Shown here: piece by piece, positions 1 to 11,205 of the stretch
How the letters are laid out: each line of letters begins with the position of its first letter
How positions within the stretch are numbered: the first letter of the stretch is position 1
Assembly: GCF_051020985.1 (NCBI RefSeq)
Contig: NC_135006.1
Coordinates: 17,811,501 to 17,875,500 of the forward strand
Origin: Nomia melanderi
Taxonomy: Eukaryota > Arthropoda > Insecta > Hymenoptera > Halictidae
Length of the DNA: 64,000 nucleotides
Reading direction: 5' to 3'
Position numbers and translations under genes: made by a program
Notes under the pieces: model-generated
What the model was told of the DNA's origin: nothing
Databases searched by the model: none
What the model saw: only the letters and a program-made list of their open reading frames with translations

Positions 1-1343
1 TGCACGTAATCTATACATGAAACATTGAAATGCGATAGTCGAGAGGTGTCCTCCTAGTTTTCGGTTGTCTTTCGATTGATCGTGACCGTATCTACGAACA
101 GCGAATCGATCGAGAAAGCGTCTAGAATTAGAGAAGTCAGAAAATTGACCGAGAAAGACTGAAAACCGATCGATCGATCGATCTCCTAGTACACGGTTGC
201 ACCGATCGCAGCGGCGTGAACGACGGGGCATGGGGTTAAGTCCGAATTTCCAACGGGAAACGGAACAGGGCGCCGCAGGCACGTGGTGTCGAAGCAGCCG
301 TCGCTCGCGGCGTGTCGAGTTAGCACAAATTAGACTGGTATCGGCCGCGAAACGGCGGCGACTGATTAGTGGGCGTGTTTTTCCACGATTCGCTCGCTCG
401 CTCGTTCGCGTACCCGCGGATCATTCGTTTTTTCTTCGCCCGATTCTCCTTTCCTTTTTCTGCGCTCCGGCCACGAAATTCCCGCGCATCCTTCGCGTCG
501 GGGATTCACGTGACGCGCGGACGCGGTGCACGCCGGGCCGGGGCTAACGCGGAATCTCAAGGTAAATAAGAAAACACGCGATACGATCGGGTTAATCGCG
601 GGACGCGCGAGTGAAAGTGGCCTACGTGTTGGCTGGCCGACGGCACCGCTGATAATGCAACGGCTGTCCGCCCGACGATCGCCGACGTTGCTGGGCTCAC
701 GGGGCCAGTCGATTTTACAAACATTCTTCTAGATTTTACGAACCTCGAGTTTCTTCGAGATCACTCGGCGAACGTTTGCTCTGATTTTAATTGACGCGAT
801 TAGACGACGTGTACCCGATTGTCGGAGTTTATATCTCTGATTAGGCTCTGATTTTAAGAGCCCTGAAAAATACGTTGTCCGACGAAGTTTAAACCGAGTT
901 GCATTTTTCCAAATTTCGTTTGGAAATGTGAGACCTTACGACCAGTATTTTAGCAATATGTCCATTCGCGTTATCTTCGATCGCCATTAACCCTTTAATA
1001 ACAGGTGTCGCCATTTTTGCCAGACTTTTATATCTGGAGTATGAGGTCGCAAACAAACGGTGTAACTGATCGAGCGGTAAAAGATCGACACGATGGTTTC
1101 CTTGTTAGTCTTCGAAAGCTTGACGTAGAATTGAATTTCCCTTGATGGAGGCTTTTACTTTATGGTCGGTCGCATTGAAACGATTCTCTTATGCGACTCG
1201 GTAGTAATTGGGTTTCAACTCCTTGGGAATCTTGAGAGACACTCGCAAACGTATAACATCGTTGAAACGACAAGAAACTAAAACGTTTTCATTTTCCTCT
1301 GTTACTTGAAACTTCGATACAAATTCAGCTTCTACTAAGACCT

Positions 1344-1553
1344 CTAACCCCTTGCCCTACAACGAGTGAGACTCGTGAAGATTTTCAACATGACTCAACA
1401 AATATATAAATTAGTTCATTCGAATTCAAAATATTATTCCTCTGTAATCAACTATTATACTTAAAAGGAAGCATTGAAATAATTCCAATAAATTATTAAT
1501 GCCAAAGTAGTATCGATCAGAGTTCAGAAAGAAATCATAGGCCAAGGGGCTGA
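1344..1553. mobile_element. TTAA-type MITE, family F (degraded)
   Basis: Left end CTAACCCCTTGCCCTA and right end TAGGCCAAGGGGCTGA form an imperfect terminal inverted repeat. The flanking TTAA sites have decayed to CTAA and CTGA. The same ends occur at 4791-5138 and 62046-62331. TTAA targets with CCC-starting ends are typical of piggyBac-type elements. There is no transposase, so it is non-autonomous. Confidence 0.45.
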
Positions 1554-4500
1554 GTACATAAAAATCGTAACGCGAGGCTCGAAAGCGCAAACGGAAACGT
1601 TGAAACGAGACGCGGAGCATCAACTCCCGATAATGGCTGCTGGGCGTAGCAGGCTGGTCAACGTGTAGCTAGTACAGGCGAGCCTAAGACTTTCCAGATT
1701 TCAATCGAACGGTAGGCCTAACCGCCGGTTGAACGTGGATTCGCGCGCGATATTCCTCGTGGGCCGCGTGATCGCCTCGATGCGGTCTCGTAGAATCCTG
1801 CAGTAACCTATATCGGCGCCGTTACATCGGCGCGTTCATGTCGCGTACGGCCCGTATCACGTGCCAGTTTACAATGGATTCGTACCGAGCTCCGGATTAA
1901 GATGTACTTTATTACGTGCGAGCGACGCCTTATCTTTTGAGTGTTTGTTGGATTCGTTATCGTTCTGTATCGATGCCAAGTATTCCTCTTATCCCGCGGG
2001 CCGGCCCGACGCGAAGTGGAAAAAAAAAGAATGAAAAAACAGAGACGAAAGGAGAGAAAAAGAGAAAAAAAAACGCGCAAACAAGAACACGGGCGCGACC
2101 CGATCGCCTATTTTCGAGGGTCTTTACGAGTGACGCAAGCCAATTCGGCCTCGATGCTCGGCCACCGCGGACAGACCTTTTTAAACGGTCGACATGGGAC
2201 GATTAATTAAATTGGGATCGATGAACCGTCCTAGCCCCCCACCCGCGGGTAATCGTGCAAACAAATATTCGGATTAATCGTCACGATTAACTCGTTCGCG
2301 TCGCCGAGGGGAACAGCCCGCAAACATTGTACCGCCGAACGCGGAATAATTCGCGACTGTGTTATTTCCAATTTTATTAATCCCTTGCCTCTCGACGAGA
2401 CTTTGTCGTTAATTATCCGGTGGAGGGGGAAAAGAATGTTATACCGTGCTTACGTCCACCGCGACAGAAGATTGATGATACGCGATTGACGTTTAATCGA
2501 TGCTAATGAAATAACATTTAGAATCGTCGAATTCGGTTGAAAGCTTTCGTTACGAAACTCGGTATCGTAGGTGTTGAATAAAGATGACGAGTCTTTAAAT
2601 AAGATTGATAAATGGATCGTTTAATGATAGATAGGTGCTCGTGCAAACGGGTTAATTTTCATAATTCCGTCGAGCCCGATTAGCCTCGACCGACGCGTCC
2701 GTTTCCGATATCAGCGGCTTTATCGGCCGGCTTCTTCTGTACATTATCGTCGGCGCGCCGCGACTCGTCCCGGCCCGTTTCGCGATCCTCAACGACAATT
2801 TCTAACGAAGAAATATTACCGAACGGAGAAGCTCCATCGTGGATTCTCGATCGGGCACCATCGTAGGGCTTTATCGCTGTATCTTCGCGGTGAAGTACAT
2901 ACTCGAAACCTTGAAGTGGGGCTTACGGTGAAAAATGGGTTAAGTGTCGGTGTAGATGGCACAAACATGGCGGCGACGAAATTTCATCGAGTCCCGGCGC
3001 AACGATGAGTGGGCACGACCGGAACGCTAACTGGCGTGCAGTGTCCGCTGGCAAAAGTTACTCGAAATAACGGCGGAACGACGGAGAAATTCAATCTAAC
3101 CGAATTTACTCGGTTTTCACTGGCCGTCGCGAACTTCTGCGCGACGCTGCGTATAACCTAGAAAACAAAAATGGCGTTGCCCAGTCGTCAGCCCGGTCTG
3201 AAACGTTCTAAACGCCGAGAATAACGAATTCTCGCGTGAATAACCTGAATAACAGAAACAACGATCAATTATTTATTCGTCATTATTCGTAAGCTTCATT
3301 AACGTCCATTGCTCCCTTACGTTGGCAACCGGGCAAACATGTGCCCGCTAAAACCCTCTTCCACCGCGGAATCGCACGATCCTCGCAGAAATGCGATACT
3401 AGACTTTTGATCCACGCGGAGTCTACACTGTAGACGTTTCGGTTGCCAACACGAGGGTTATTGTCGACGCGACGATGGTATCAAGGTTGCTCGAGAGCGA
3501 TCGCGTCCGTCCCGATCTACAATAAAGAGCAGTTCCACGGGAAAATATCGACGACGATAATTCGGTGCAGCTGTCGTGATAATCGGCACGCGTGTACGTG
3601 CATACATGCCAACATGGGAAGGTACGTGCACGCGCGCGTACCGAGCCGGCCGTGATTCATCGAAACTCTGCGGGAACGTTGCTCTTCCTTTCTGCACGCG
3701 TCGTTTATCACGGCTACCAGTATCTCGCGGTCCTAAGCAAACTGGGACAGCGCGGAGGAGGCTAACTCGCCTGCTCGTAAACAATGGCCCCGCTGCGATC
3801 CGGGAAAATATCGGCGGCCCGTTTGTGTTTTCTGAGTCACTTCAAGGCGTCGCTGTCGCTGCCGCTGCCGCTGACGTTTCCGCAAAGACGAGAACCAGAT
3901 GCTCCGCCGATTATGCATTGCTCCGTTGCCGATCCGAGGAAAATAACGATTCGCTATTGCGGCCTCGATCCGCTTAACGCTTTCGGCGACACCAGTTTTT
4001 ACGTTGACTCGAACGTTCATTTTCTTTTGGATATACGAGATACGAGAGACAATAGAGCAGTCGTTGAGAATCTTGACTTAGGAAATTATTAGGAAAACTG
4101 CACACGAGATTGAGCTTTTACTTGGCGTCAAAGTGTTAACAGGTTGGCTGTGATATTTTTAGTCCGGGGTGTCGATGATTCTTGTATTAAATCGTTGACC
4201 CTCGGTCATTTCTAACCCACCTTCTAAACCTAACGAAGATTGCACGTATCCGTTTACCAGCTTAGCGTCTGTGATCTGTTACCGTTTGACAACGATACAT
4301 GTTTTCCAAATGTAGCCTCAAATTTACAATGAACGTGCCTCGTATTCGAAATGAGAAAAAGAAACGAATGTCTCGCGTCAATTCCCGCGAATTGGCTCGG
4401 CTCGGCGCTTACGCGTGCACCGTTCCGTTGCGCGCTCGTTAATTTTTCCGCGAGCGATGAGAAGCAGATGGTGTTTTCATTGCGCTCGTCCGTTGCTTCG

Positions 4501-4790
4501 GCTCTAATTGTCGCTGAGTTATTATCTAATTAATTCATAAGCCTCGTCCCGACACACGAGCATCGTGGAACGCGCGGTTGCGACACAGGACGGCTCCGAG
4601 CTCGCGTGTCCACGCGCCTCTGCCCAGTTCGCGATCGGTTCCAGCCTCCTACGGCCTGCACCACCGGGCGTAATTTTCCCTTTTGCCGCGTGTGCCGATT
4701 TCTTCGAGTGGATTCAACCGTTGTGCGTGCGCAATTCGAGTTAATTCGAGTTCGCGTTCCTCGTGTGCCGTCCGCGCAGGAACCAGCGGA

Positions 4791-5138
4791 TTAACGCCTT
4801 GCCTCATGATTTCTGTCACGACTGTACTCGATGGAACTAATTTAATCGCTTGAAATTTTAATTCAGTAATCTACATTTCAGCGCAATTGTTTTTAAACTT
4901 AATCGTTTAAATTTCAATGTAGTTGCTTCTAAATTTAATCATTTCAATTAGTTAATAATTCATATCCGTTAGAAAAAGAGAATTTGATGCTTGTTACGTA
5001 GTACGCTTACTCCGAAAGTTGGTTGGTAACGGGAAAGTAACAATTAATTTATACTCGTACAAAGTGAATAACATTCAGACTTACCGAAACATTCTCATCG
5101 CGAGCGTGACACCATATTATTATAGGGCAAGGGGTTAA
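4791..5138. mobile_element. TTAA-type MITE, family F
   Basis: It is bounded by TTAA at 4791-4794 and 5135-5138. Ends TTAACGCCTTGCC and GGGCAAGGGGTTAA are inverted copies of each other. The interior is AT-rich and non-coding, and no transposase is present. Confidence 0.5.
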
Positions 5139-5539
5139 CTACTAGTTAAAACGAGCCGTTCCGAAATTGTTGCCTCGGCATTGCTGAAATCGCGAAGATG
5201 CTTTCGTGAAAGATTGTAAGTAAGATGCGTCCCGAATCTCGATGCATCGCTGACCGCGCATTTCTCGCATTTCTCGCGTGGTAACCTTTTCAAATGAAAA
5301 CTCCCGTCGAGCGTGGAGGACGTTTTAAACCATAAATAATGATTTAATAGCGGCGAATCTTTATCTTCTCGAACTTAGCCGATGGAGACGAGTAAATGGG
5401 AGAAAAAGGAAAGTGGAAAAGCCGAGATAGAAATGGGAGGTCCCACTTTGTCAGTGACGCGTTAAGAAAGAGAGAAGTATATTTCCTTGATATTTCTGAA
5501 ATTACATCAAAATTAGGGAACTGTAGTTCTAACGTTAAT

Positions 5540-5561
5540 CCTCTCTCTCTCTCTCTCTCTC
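5540..5561. repeat. (CT)n microsatellite
   Basis: Uninterrupted CT dinucleotide run of about 22 bp. Confidence 0.9.
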
Positions 5562-6670
5562 GATTGATGTACCTTCGCTGTAAATTCGATCATGGGCGAT
5601 TTCCCTCAGACGAACGAGAAGCTAGATGACTATCGATTAACCGTGATTCCATGTAGCCACGTTGCTCTTGATAATGCTATCCCCGGCGGAAAGTGTTCGA
5701 TCAAACAAACCGACCGTCCGTCGCAATAATTATTCGCTAAGTGGACGCGGAAAACATTTTAATTGGCGGTAAAGGCAAATGCAACGATCGCCGCGCGTAC
5801 AGAAATTTATGGACCGACGCGATCTTCTTTGTAGAAGGGAATACGAAAACCGAGTACCAGAAGCGTTTCAATATTTCGTCTCGTTAATTAGAGAAATACC
5901 AAACTTCAGTAATCCTCGGAAAACCTAATCGTTTCTATAATCGAACAGTTTAAGATCTATATTATCGTTAATTAATTGCAGAGAAAAATAAGAAGTGTCC
6001 AAGAATCGGTGATGCCACGCTGGCTCGGATAATCGACGATTTGCAATAACATTCTTGTTAAAATACATTCATTATCAGTGTACATATTATCAGCGTACTA
6101 AATAACTCGTCGATCAACAACGTTCGCGATCTTTATCGAACGCCTTCCGCCAGGTGGAGGGCAGCAAGATATTTCGGCGAGACTCGCGTGCAGGAGCAGT
6201 TTTCATGACGGCGTAAGCATCGACTTTCGATTATTAGCTTGTCCGGCGGGGTCGCGTCACGATATCGCGGATTTCCGGCGTAACAGTTCTCCTTCAGCCG
6301 CGGATACGCCGTCAAAACACCTGGTTCTTAGCGAAAGCGATTCGGTGGCGTTCTTATCGAAATCATCGGTAACTGAAGCTTGTTAACATCGAATTATGAA
6401 ACTACGAGTTATTGAAATTTACTATTCATTCATTTCTACGACTTAACAGCAATTAAGTCTAGAAAACGGAGATTGAGAAAATTAATGTTCCATCTAAAAT
6501 GATTATACATATTCAGAAGCTATACACGCAGGGATTTCTCCTAGAAAAAACAAAGAAACGAATCGATCACTGAAAAGAATATTAGTTCCAAAATCTACAG
6601 AAATCAGAGAATATCTCAAAATCGACTGAACCAATCGCATCGGCTTCTACGATTCAATCATCGTTAACAG

Positions 6671-6898
6671 TTAACTGTGTTTGACGAGTACACGTCATCG
6701 TAAAGCTTGACACGATACTAATTCTTTCAATGAATTCTTTAGTTTTTCACATAAACATGTAATTCTTCTTTGTTTCGCTTTGATCTTTCATTAAAGTATA
6801 CTCTACGTGCATTCGTCCTGCGTTCGATGAGGCCACGCTCCATTTTTTTATTTTATTGCGCGGAACGAGAGGTTTTTCCAACTAAATTTCACAGTTAA
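6671..6898 (+). mobile_element. TTAA-type MITE, family D
   Basis: Bounded by TTAA at 6671 and 6895. It starts TTAACTGTGTTTGACGA and ends AAATTTCACAGTTAA. A second copy lies in opposite orientation at 50756-51050, with matching interior blocks around the exon-free ATTTTTTTATTT stretch. Non-coding. Confidence 0.6.
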
Positions 6899-7097
6899 CT
6901 GCTTCTGAATGACTAAAAAACGATCGTAACATACAAGACAACCGATGTGAAATAAAAATGTTTAATGTGCAACTAAGTTGATAACAGTGCAAACGTTGCA
7001 ACGCCATACAGTTCATAACTATTCCTGCTTTTCTTTGCTACAAAAGACAAACTCCATGGGAAAACGCTTAAGATTTTCGTGGCGCTTAACGTGTTAA
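6895..7097 (+). mobile_element. TTAA-type MITE, family C (5' truncated)
   Basis: From GCTTCTGAATGACTAAA to GGCGCTTAACGTGTTAA it is nearly colinear with the complete copy at 40898-41139. The left terminal repeat is missing. The truncated edge abuts the family D element and shares its TTAA. Confidence 0.6.
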
Positions 7098-7680
7098 AAC
7101 GACTAATCCGGCAGCGTATCCGCGGCTTCAGCCCTATTGCCATTCGCCGGGCCGATCTTGAACGTGACACCGCTCGGTCGCTGATACTGTCACTGTGGGA
7201 ATTGTCACTTTCATCGTGAAGTACGAGCGTTGCCAGCAAATATTTGCACGGTGAGGCAAACGGTTTCGAAACGGTTCGCATCTAAAAATTGCATAAACTG
7301 GTCCGTCCGTGCCGTTTGGGGCCGGCCGCGTCTCCACCACCGCCGGTGGCAGGTTTAATGTCGATCCACCGCGGTACCGTCGGACTATGGCTCGCGTCGA
7401 GGCGTTTACCGTAAGTCTCTCTGTTGCCTGCTGACTCTTCATTAGTAAATAACCCGCCCCGAGAGCCCGCCGCCGCGCAACCGACGCTCGGCCGTGAATC
7501 ATTCTCGGTGCAACAGAAGCCGAGCGACGGCTGGCCGACGCGTTTTCCGTCGGGGAAACCGGGTAAACACCGTCCGCGACCCGAAACGGGTAACCCGGGC
7601 ACGCGCCGCGATCGCAAAGGGGTTGATTGTGCGTCGAAACGAGTCGCCGCGGCGTAATACGATCAGCGAGCTGGAACTTG

Positions 7681-8259
7681 GGGGCCGAACATTTCGAGTA
7701 CTAAATCAAATATTGGACCTCGGACGAAATGTTTGTTAAACGAATTTATTCCTTGGAATTCCTCGCGAAACACGAGACGTCTCTATACGATATGAGAATT
7801 CTCAAATTGTTTTCTATTTTAAACAACGTTTCGATTTTTAACGAAGTACTTTATAATTTTGAACCCTTTCTTAGAAATTGTTTTGGACGATCGAACGGTA
7901 ATTATTCTATTTAAGTGATTCTCAAGACTAGAGTTTTTAGTTTCACTACCGAACTTAGGGGTTGAATATTTCGAGCACTAAATCAAATATTGGACGTCGG
8001 ACGAAATGTTTGTTAAACGAATTTATTCCTTGGAATTCCTCGCGAAACACGAGACGTCTCTAAAATATAAGACTTCTCGAATTGTTTTCTATTTTAAACA
8101 ACGTTTCGATTTCTAACGAAGCACTTTCTAATTTTCAACCCTTTCGTAGAAATTGTTTCGGACGAACGGTAATTATTCAGTTGAAACGGCACGTCGTTGA
8201 AAACGTGTGGTTATTCTATTTAAGTGATACTCAAGACTGGTTTTTAGCTTTATTACCGA
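7681..8259. repeat. Tandem duplication, about 277 bp unit
   Basis: The block beginning near ATTTCGAGTACTAAATC at 7691 recurs at 7968 with high identity through the next 250 bp. Both copies contain the block ACGAAATGTTTGTTAAACG and a later TTCTATTTAAGTGAT. It is diverged by scattered substitutions and non-coding. Confidence 0.8.
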
Positions 8260-9126
8260 CGCCTCTTCAGAGAATAGTCGAGCGCGAAGGGTTAATAATC
8301 CGAAGCTTTTGTTCTGTGTTTCGAATGCGCAGCTAAAATATTTCTTGGCAATGGAAGCGAAGTGTGGAAAGGGATAGTGTTATAACCCGGGAAACCATAA
8401 TGTTTGTCGAAGCAGATTTATTTTTAGTTGGACTGTTCGCTTGGGATGAAATAAATTACTGCCGGTTTCACCGGGGCGCAAGGGTAATTGGATTCGGCTC
8501 TCTGAAAACGCGGATGAAAGATCGCGAGCGATAATTCAGATTGAGGATGCCGCCGCGAACGGCCTTGAGGAAGGTCCCAGCTCTTCGAGCCGGGCGATTG
8601 TGTTCGTGGATACGCGCTTGTTGTCTCTCGCGACGCCATTCTTCATCGGGCGAACTGAAATCCTTGGAATAAATGCAGCTGACTTACTGGCCGGTGGAGA
8701 ATGGGAACGGAAAGGTTTTTGGCATTGCATGGAACGCAATGTCACGGAGCCATTTATTTTTGCACTCCTTTGTCGACGAGCCGACCATCGGGTTTTCGGA
8801 ACGCGCGAAACATCCGGCCGCCTTCCGTCATATCCCACGCGAATCGATCTGTTACGCGCAGTTGTTTATCGCCTCGCTCGGCTGCTGCAATTTTTTCCGA
8901 GAATACGCTTAGCTATCCTCCACACGCGCACAATGTTTTTCCTATTACATATGTAGGATTATCCAACAATCAAGATATTCGTTTTTCCTCGTCCGGATCC
9001 CGCGGAAACCGTCTATTCTTCTTTTGAACTTGCGCTGACCTTGTGCAGATGAGCACCTCTATATCGTCGCCATCGAGTTCAAGTTTAGCATTTCTAGAGC
9101 GATCCGACACGTTGCCATCGTTGCGT

Positions 9127-9336
9127 TTCACCCTTTGAACTCTGTAGGCTCCAATATTGCACCAGGAATAATATTACATATTTTAATGAATTTTAAAAAA
9201 ACTACCTTATTATTAGATTTTCCAAAAATAGAAAGTTTGAAAGAAATGTTATGACATTGTTAATTTTCAGTAGGACTATCAAAATTGGTAGGAGTTGCTG
9301 ACACGTCACAGAACTATGTGGAGTGCTAAGGGTTAA
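9127..9336. mobile_element. TTAA-type MITE, family G
   Basis: Starts TTCACCCTTTGAACTCTGTA and ends CTAAGGGTTAA. The left 90 bp is the reverse complement of the right end of the element at 49770-50137, sharing the GTAGGCTCCAA block. Non-coding. Confidence 0.5.
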
Positions 9337-9932
9337 ATCTCGTTCGAAACACAACTCGATATTTCCCCTTACTACAGCAATTTACTTTGGAAGAAAACGG
9401 AAATGAGAGTATCCACCAGTATAGAATATGGGAATAAATAGCTCGAAGTTTAAATCTACTTCGTTGGAGGTAGAAAGGTCCGAGGCGAAGTTCCGTTCGA
9501 ACTGTTTACATCATTATCCGTGCTTCTTAATGCCAGCTAGCTTTCGTTTACGTAACACGTTCGCGCGTCTACCGTCTATCATTCCGGGCGTCTCGCACTC
9601 GATATTAAAAAGCAAAACAAAAAAGGCTGGCACGCGCGTTAGCGCACGGGCCCCTCGAAAACGGTGTCTCGGCAGCGAGAGATCGATAACGTCGTTTCGC
9701 GCGTTCGCGGCCGGCCAACCGATTTTCCTTGGACGCGACACGATTTTCACCTCGCGACGCCGTGACGTGCCGCGCGTAAACGCGAGGCGGCAAGGAAAAA
9801 AAATAATCGACCGTTGAACGATCCAAGGTGTCTATCGGAGCCATGAACGACGACGACGGATTCGTATCGCATCGTCTGGGTGTCGCGCCACGTAATTGTG
9901 ACAGGGTGGGGACGCGTGTGCGACGCTTCGCA

Positions 9933-9967
9933 TTTATAGGTTAACTTTTCGCGCACGGACGGTCAGT
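9933..9967 (+). promoter_or_regulatory. Candidate TATA + initiator core promoter
   Basis: TTTATA at 9933-9938 lies 31 bp upstream of the A of an arthropod-type initiator TCAGT at 9963-9967, the canonical spacing. It precedes gene 1 by 1.2 kb on the same strand. A second TCAGT initiator, without TATA, occurs at 10609-10613. Which is used cannot be decided from sequence. Confidence 0.35.
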
Positions 9968-11133
9968 GCCGCTTGAACGAGGGCTCCGCGGTCTCTCTGC
10001 TCGGATGCAGGTTCTTTTGTTCGTCGAGCACTTAAAAATCGAGTCGAGGGGCTTACCACGGTGCGTCGCATCCACCCGGGAACACAGAGCCGAAGTGTGA
10101 TCGAGCCCACCCGTGCAAAGGCGCCGCGCGTGTTCCCCTACCGTAACCGTCAACGGCTCTCGGCCGATCGGTACTATTGACAGACACCTCGGCGCGCCGT
10201 GTTGTGTCGGGTTCGCTCGAGACGCGCGAGAACCGGGGTTCCCGGGCACAATGACAGAAGAAAGGACGTTGCACGCGTAGCGCAAACAAAGTTACTTTGT
10301 TCGAGGAAGTTCGAGGAAGAACGTTATACCACGGTATTTCGCGTATTAATAGAATCTTAGTGGCGCGCAGTGGTACGCAGCAGCAGCAGCAGCGGCAGCG
10401 GCAGCAGCGACGGTGGCGGCAGACGGCTTATACATACATACTCGTACGAGACGACGAGACGAGCCTCTCTGTCGGCGAAGTTGTCATGACAATTCACGCG
10501 TGTCGTATCGTTTCCCGTGGTACGCAGTGTCTTCTCGTTCGTGTCCGTTTGACGTCCTCCGGCTGGACCTTGTCGGAGACCTGAGCTGGAAAGAGCGTCA
10601 CTCCGTGTGTCAGTGCGCGCGCGTGTGTGCGAACATAGTGGTGTAAGCGTACGTTCGCTCGCTCGCGTTCGAGCGAATATAATAAACGACACGTCCGAGC
10701 GCGGTTCCATTGTGCGCCCGTCCGTTTCCTCGTCGCGGTCGCGCGCGCGGTGTCTCTCTCGTGTGTTCCTCGGTGTGCCGTTGCGTCGGTCCACGCGAGT
10801 CGCGGCTGGTTGCAGGGGGGTCCCGCGCGATGCCAGTACGTTAGAGGCTGTCACGGGGCGCGCGAGTTCAAGAGAGGACATGGCAGCGGATTTCGACGAC
10901 TGATACCGTCTTCCACTGCCGGGCGATCGCACGGGGGCAGTTTAAGGTGCGCTCGTGCGACGGTAGCGGTAGGAAACGATCGCCGGATAAAAGTAACGAA
11001 CGAGGAAGAATCGTAACCAGCGCGCAGCTGCGCGCACTTCAACGAAAATAGAACTTTGCGCGGTTGTGTGCGGAGGCCCGACACACACGCTCGGAAGGAG
11101 CCGCGGAGAGTGTGACATTAAGGCGGTCGTAGA
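9965..11133 (+). other. Probable 5'UTR / promoter-proximal region of gene 1
   Basis: This CpG-rich 1.2 kb lies between the candidate initiator and the start codon of gene 1. It holds a CAG/CGG triplet run, several GTGTGCG-type runs and many short upstream ATGs. No conserved coding exon is visible. The transcript boundary is inferred. Confidence 0.4.
10377..10423. repeat. Imperfect CAG/CGG trinucleotide repeat
   Basis: About 47 bp of GCA, GCG and ACG triplets in the putative 5'UTR of gene 1. On the minus strand it can be read as leucine/proline-rich codons, which is not evidence for a gene. Confidence 0.8.
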
Positions 11134-11205
11134 ATGTCGCGCGTGTCGCTCAACAAGTCGCAGTACAGCCAGTACGGCTCGCGTCGCGTGCGGAAGATCA
11201 GCACG
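11134..11205 (+). CDS. Gene 1 exon 1 (aa 1-24)
   Basis: Short basic, Ser/Tyr-rich cytosolic N-terminus beginning MSRVSLNKSQ. Donor ACG|GTACGT, phase 0. The next intron (11206-13105, 1.9 kb) is the only long one in this gene. Confidence 0.85.

Larger units (their letters stand above)
1..9900. other. Non-coding region upstream of gene 1
   Basis: No reading frame here has recognisable protein similarity or exon-like structure; the ORFs are short and Arg/Ser-rich, as expected of CpG-rich noise. The stretch at 200-700 is CpG-rich and holds a donor-like AAG|GTAAAT at 561, so a remote untranslated exon cannot be excluded. Several TTAA-flanked elements and one tandem duplication are listed separately. 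The rest looks like ordinary intergenic DNA. Confidence 0.6.

Noticed and set aside
10357..10932. Minus-strand 191-codon ORF over the CAG/CGG tract, ending in a Leu/Pro run.
   Set aside because: CpG-rich, low-complexity leader sequence of gene 1; the Leu run is the trinucleotide repeat in reverse.
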